A program made the position numbers and the translations under genes. From Oscillospiraceae bacterium UBA3851 (GTDB taxonomy: Bacteria > Bacillota > Clostridia > Oscillospirales > Oscillospiraceae): a stretch of DNA of 5,769 nucleotides. The DNA lies in assembly GCA_002392625.1 (NCBI GenBank), contig DGHJ01000144.1:1-5769 (forward strand), in the 5' to 3' direction. Within the stretch, counting starts at the first letter, position 1. Every line of letters begins with the position of its first letter. Shown piece by piece: positions 4,921 through 5,769 of this stretch. The notes below the pieces were generated by a model. It was not told the origin of the DNA. It saw only the letters and a program-made list of their open reading frames with translations, and ran no database searches.

Positions 4921-5769
4921 CTACACCACCTGAAAGAGGAAGAACTTGAGGTAGTTGGTCTCCTCCACGCCCCAGAGGATAGGATGGTCGGCGCACTGCT
5001 GCCGCGCCTCGATCTGCCGCAGCTGGACCCCGGCGTCCCTGGCGGCGCTGCGCAGCATCTGCACGAACAGCTCCTCCGTGGCGAAGTGGCTGCACGAGCA
5101 GGTGGCCAGATAGCCGCCCCGGGGCAGCAGCTTCATGGCCCGATAGTTGATCTCCTTGTAGCCGGTCATAGCGTTGGCCGTGGTTTTCCGGCTCTTGGTG
5201 AAGGCCGGGGGATCCAGGATGATGAAGTCGTAGAGCGGCGGCTTCTCGGCCAGCTGCGGCAGCAGGTCGAACACGTTGGCGCACACGCAGTCCATCACAC
5301 CGTCCAGGCCGTTGCGGCGGGCGTTCTCACGGGCGCACGCCACGGCGTACTCGCTGACGTCCACGGCGGTGACATGGGCGGCCCCTCCCTTTGCGGCATT
5401 GAGGGCAAAGGACCCGGTGTGGGTGAAGCAATCCAGCACCGTGCGGCCCTTGGCCAGCTTCGCCACAGCCTGCCGGTTGTACTTTTGGTCCAGGAAGAAG
5501 CCGGTCTTCTGCCCGTTGACAAAATCCACGGTGTAGACGATGCCGTTCTCCGTTATGTCAACCGACGTGAGGTCCGGCGTCGGCTCGCCGGGCAGGGGAA
5601 ACCAGCCCTTGCCCTGCTCCATGCCCTCCAGGCCGCGGATAGCCACGTCGTTGCGCTCGTAGACGCCGGTGATCTTCTGGCCGTCAGATCGGAGCACCTC
5701 CGCCAGCAGGCGGAACAGCATGCCCTTGATGCGCTCCATGCCCAGGGACAGCACCTGGGCCACCAGCAC
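4921..5769 (-). CDS. rlmI: RlmI-type 23S rRNA cytosine methyltransferase, C-terminal part (5' end outside window)
   Basis: A SAM-dependent methyltransferase of the COG1092/RlmI group, which in E. coli makes m5C at 23S rRNA position 1962. The frame is open to the window edge, so the initiator and the expected N-terminal PUA domain (roughly 110 residues) lie outside; the GTG at 5769 is an internal Val codon, not a start. In the visible 282 residues: the RlmI hallmark KTGFFLDQ (88-95), SAM motif I LDCFTHTGSFALNAA (112-126), acidic motif AVDVSE with Asp137, motif IV DPPAF (186-190), and TCSCSHF (223-229) with the Cys of the m5C catalytic region, then ADHP (260-263) and YLKFF near the end. The order and spacing match RlmI well. 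The exact target base in this organism is inferred. It is separated by 115 bases from the transglutaminase-like gene, with no T-tract hairpin, so some read-through into that operon is possible. Confidence 0.9.
   Translation of the reverse strand: MLVAQVLSLGMERIKGMLFRLLAEVLRSDGQKITGVYERNDVAIRGLEGMEQGKGWFPLPGEPTPDLTSVDITENGIVYTVDFVNGQKTGFFLDQKYNRQAVAKLAKGRTVLDCFTHTGSFALNAAKGGAAHVTAVDVSEYAVACARENARRNGLDGVMDCVCANVFDLLPQLAEKPPLYDFIILDPPAFTKSRKTTANAMTGYKEINYRAMKLLPRGGYLATCSCSHFATEELFVQMLRSAARDAGVQLRQIEARQQCADHPILWGVEETNYLKFFLFQVV

Overview
The window looks like chromosomal DNA from a GC-rich, low-sporulation-type gut Firmicute of the Oscillospiraceae/Ruminococcaceae kind (Oscillibacter/Flavonifractor-like). 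The reasons are strong AAAGGAGG-type ribosome binding sites, heavy GC bias at third codon positions, a ClpC-type ATPase, a DUF4358-type lipoprotein, a bacterial Ig-like secreted domain, and short GC-rich interspersed repeats that I recall as common in genomes of this group. The genus is an inference; no rRNA or marker gene in the window settles it.

Layout, left to right. (1) 1-588, + strand: the 3' end of a ClpC-type AAA+ unfoldase, closed by a good rho-independent terminator (604-638). (2) 635-663: a promoter whose -35 lies in the T-tract of that terminator. It drives a 579-residue membrane protein (693-2432, +) with three N-terminal membrane segments and a large soluble part of unknown function. 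(3) 2433-2632: a gene-free junction between convergent genes. It holds a 12-bp palindrome identical to the core of the ParB site parS (2443-2454), a 20-bp bidirectional terminator hairpin (2454-2496), and two interspersed-repeat-like modules (about 2510-2544 and 2585-2622). (4) Everything to the right is on the - strand. A 110-residue secreted single Ig-like domain protein (2633-2965) is followed by a T-rich leader and a terminator (3083-3124). That terminator belongs to a two-gene operon made of a membrane-anchored transglutaminase-like protein (3615-4805) and a DUF4358-like lipoprotein (3127-3618) that overlap by ATGA. (5) 4806-4920 is an intergenic stretch with a 10-bp-arm dyad. (6) 4921-5769 is the C-terminal two thirds of an RlmI-type 23S rRNA cytosine methyltransferase, which runs off the right edge.

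How they work together: ClpC (protein quality control) and RlmI (ribosome modification) are housekeeping genes flanking a small cell-surface cluster. The transglutaminase-like protein and the lipoprotein are almost certainly co-translated and act outside the membrane. The small, basic, Lys-rich Ig-like protein next to the very acidic transglutaminase-like protein could be a partner or substrate, but that is speculation. I see no CRISPR array, tRNA, rRNA, transposase or phage gene. The least explained items are the parS/Noc-site-like palindrome, the solitary Ig-domain gene and the unknown membrane protein.
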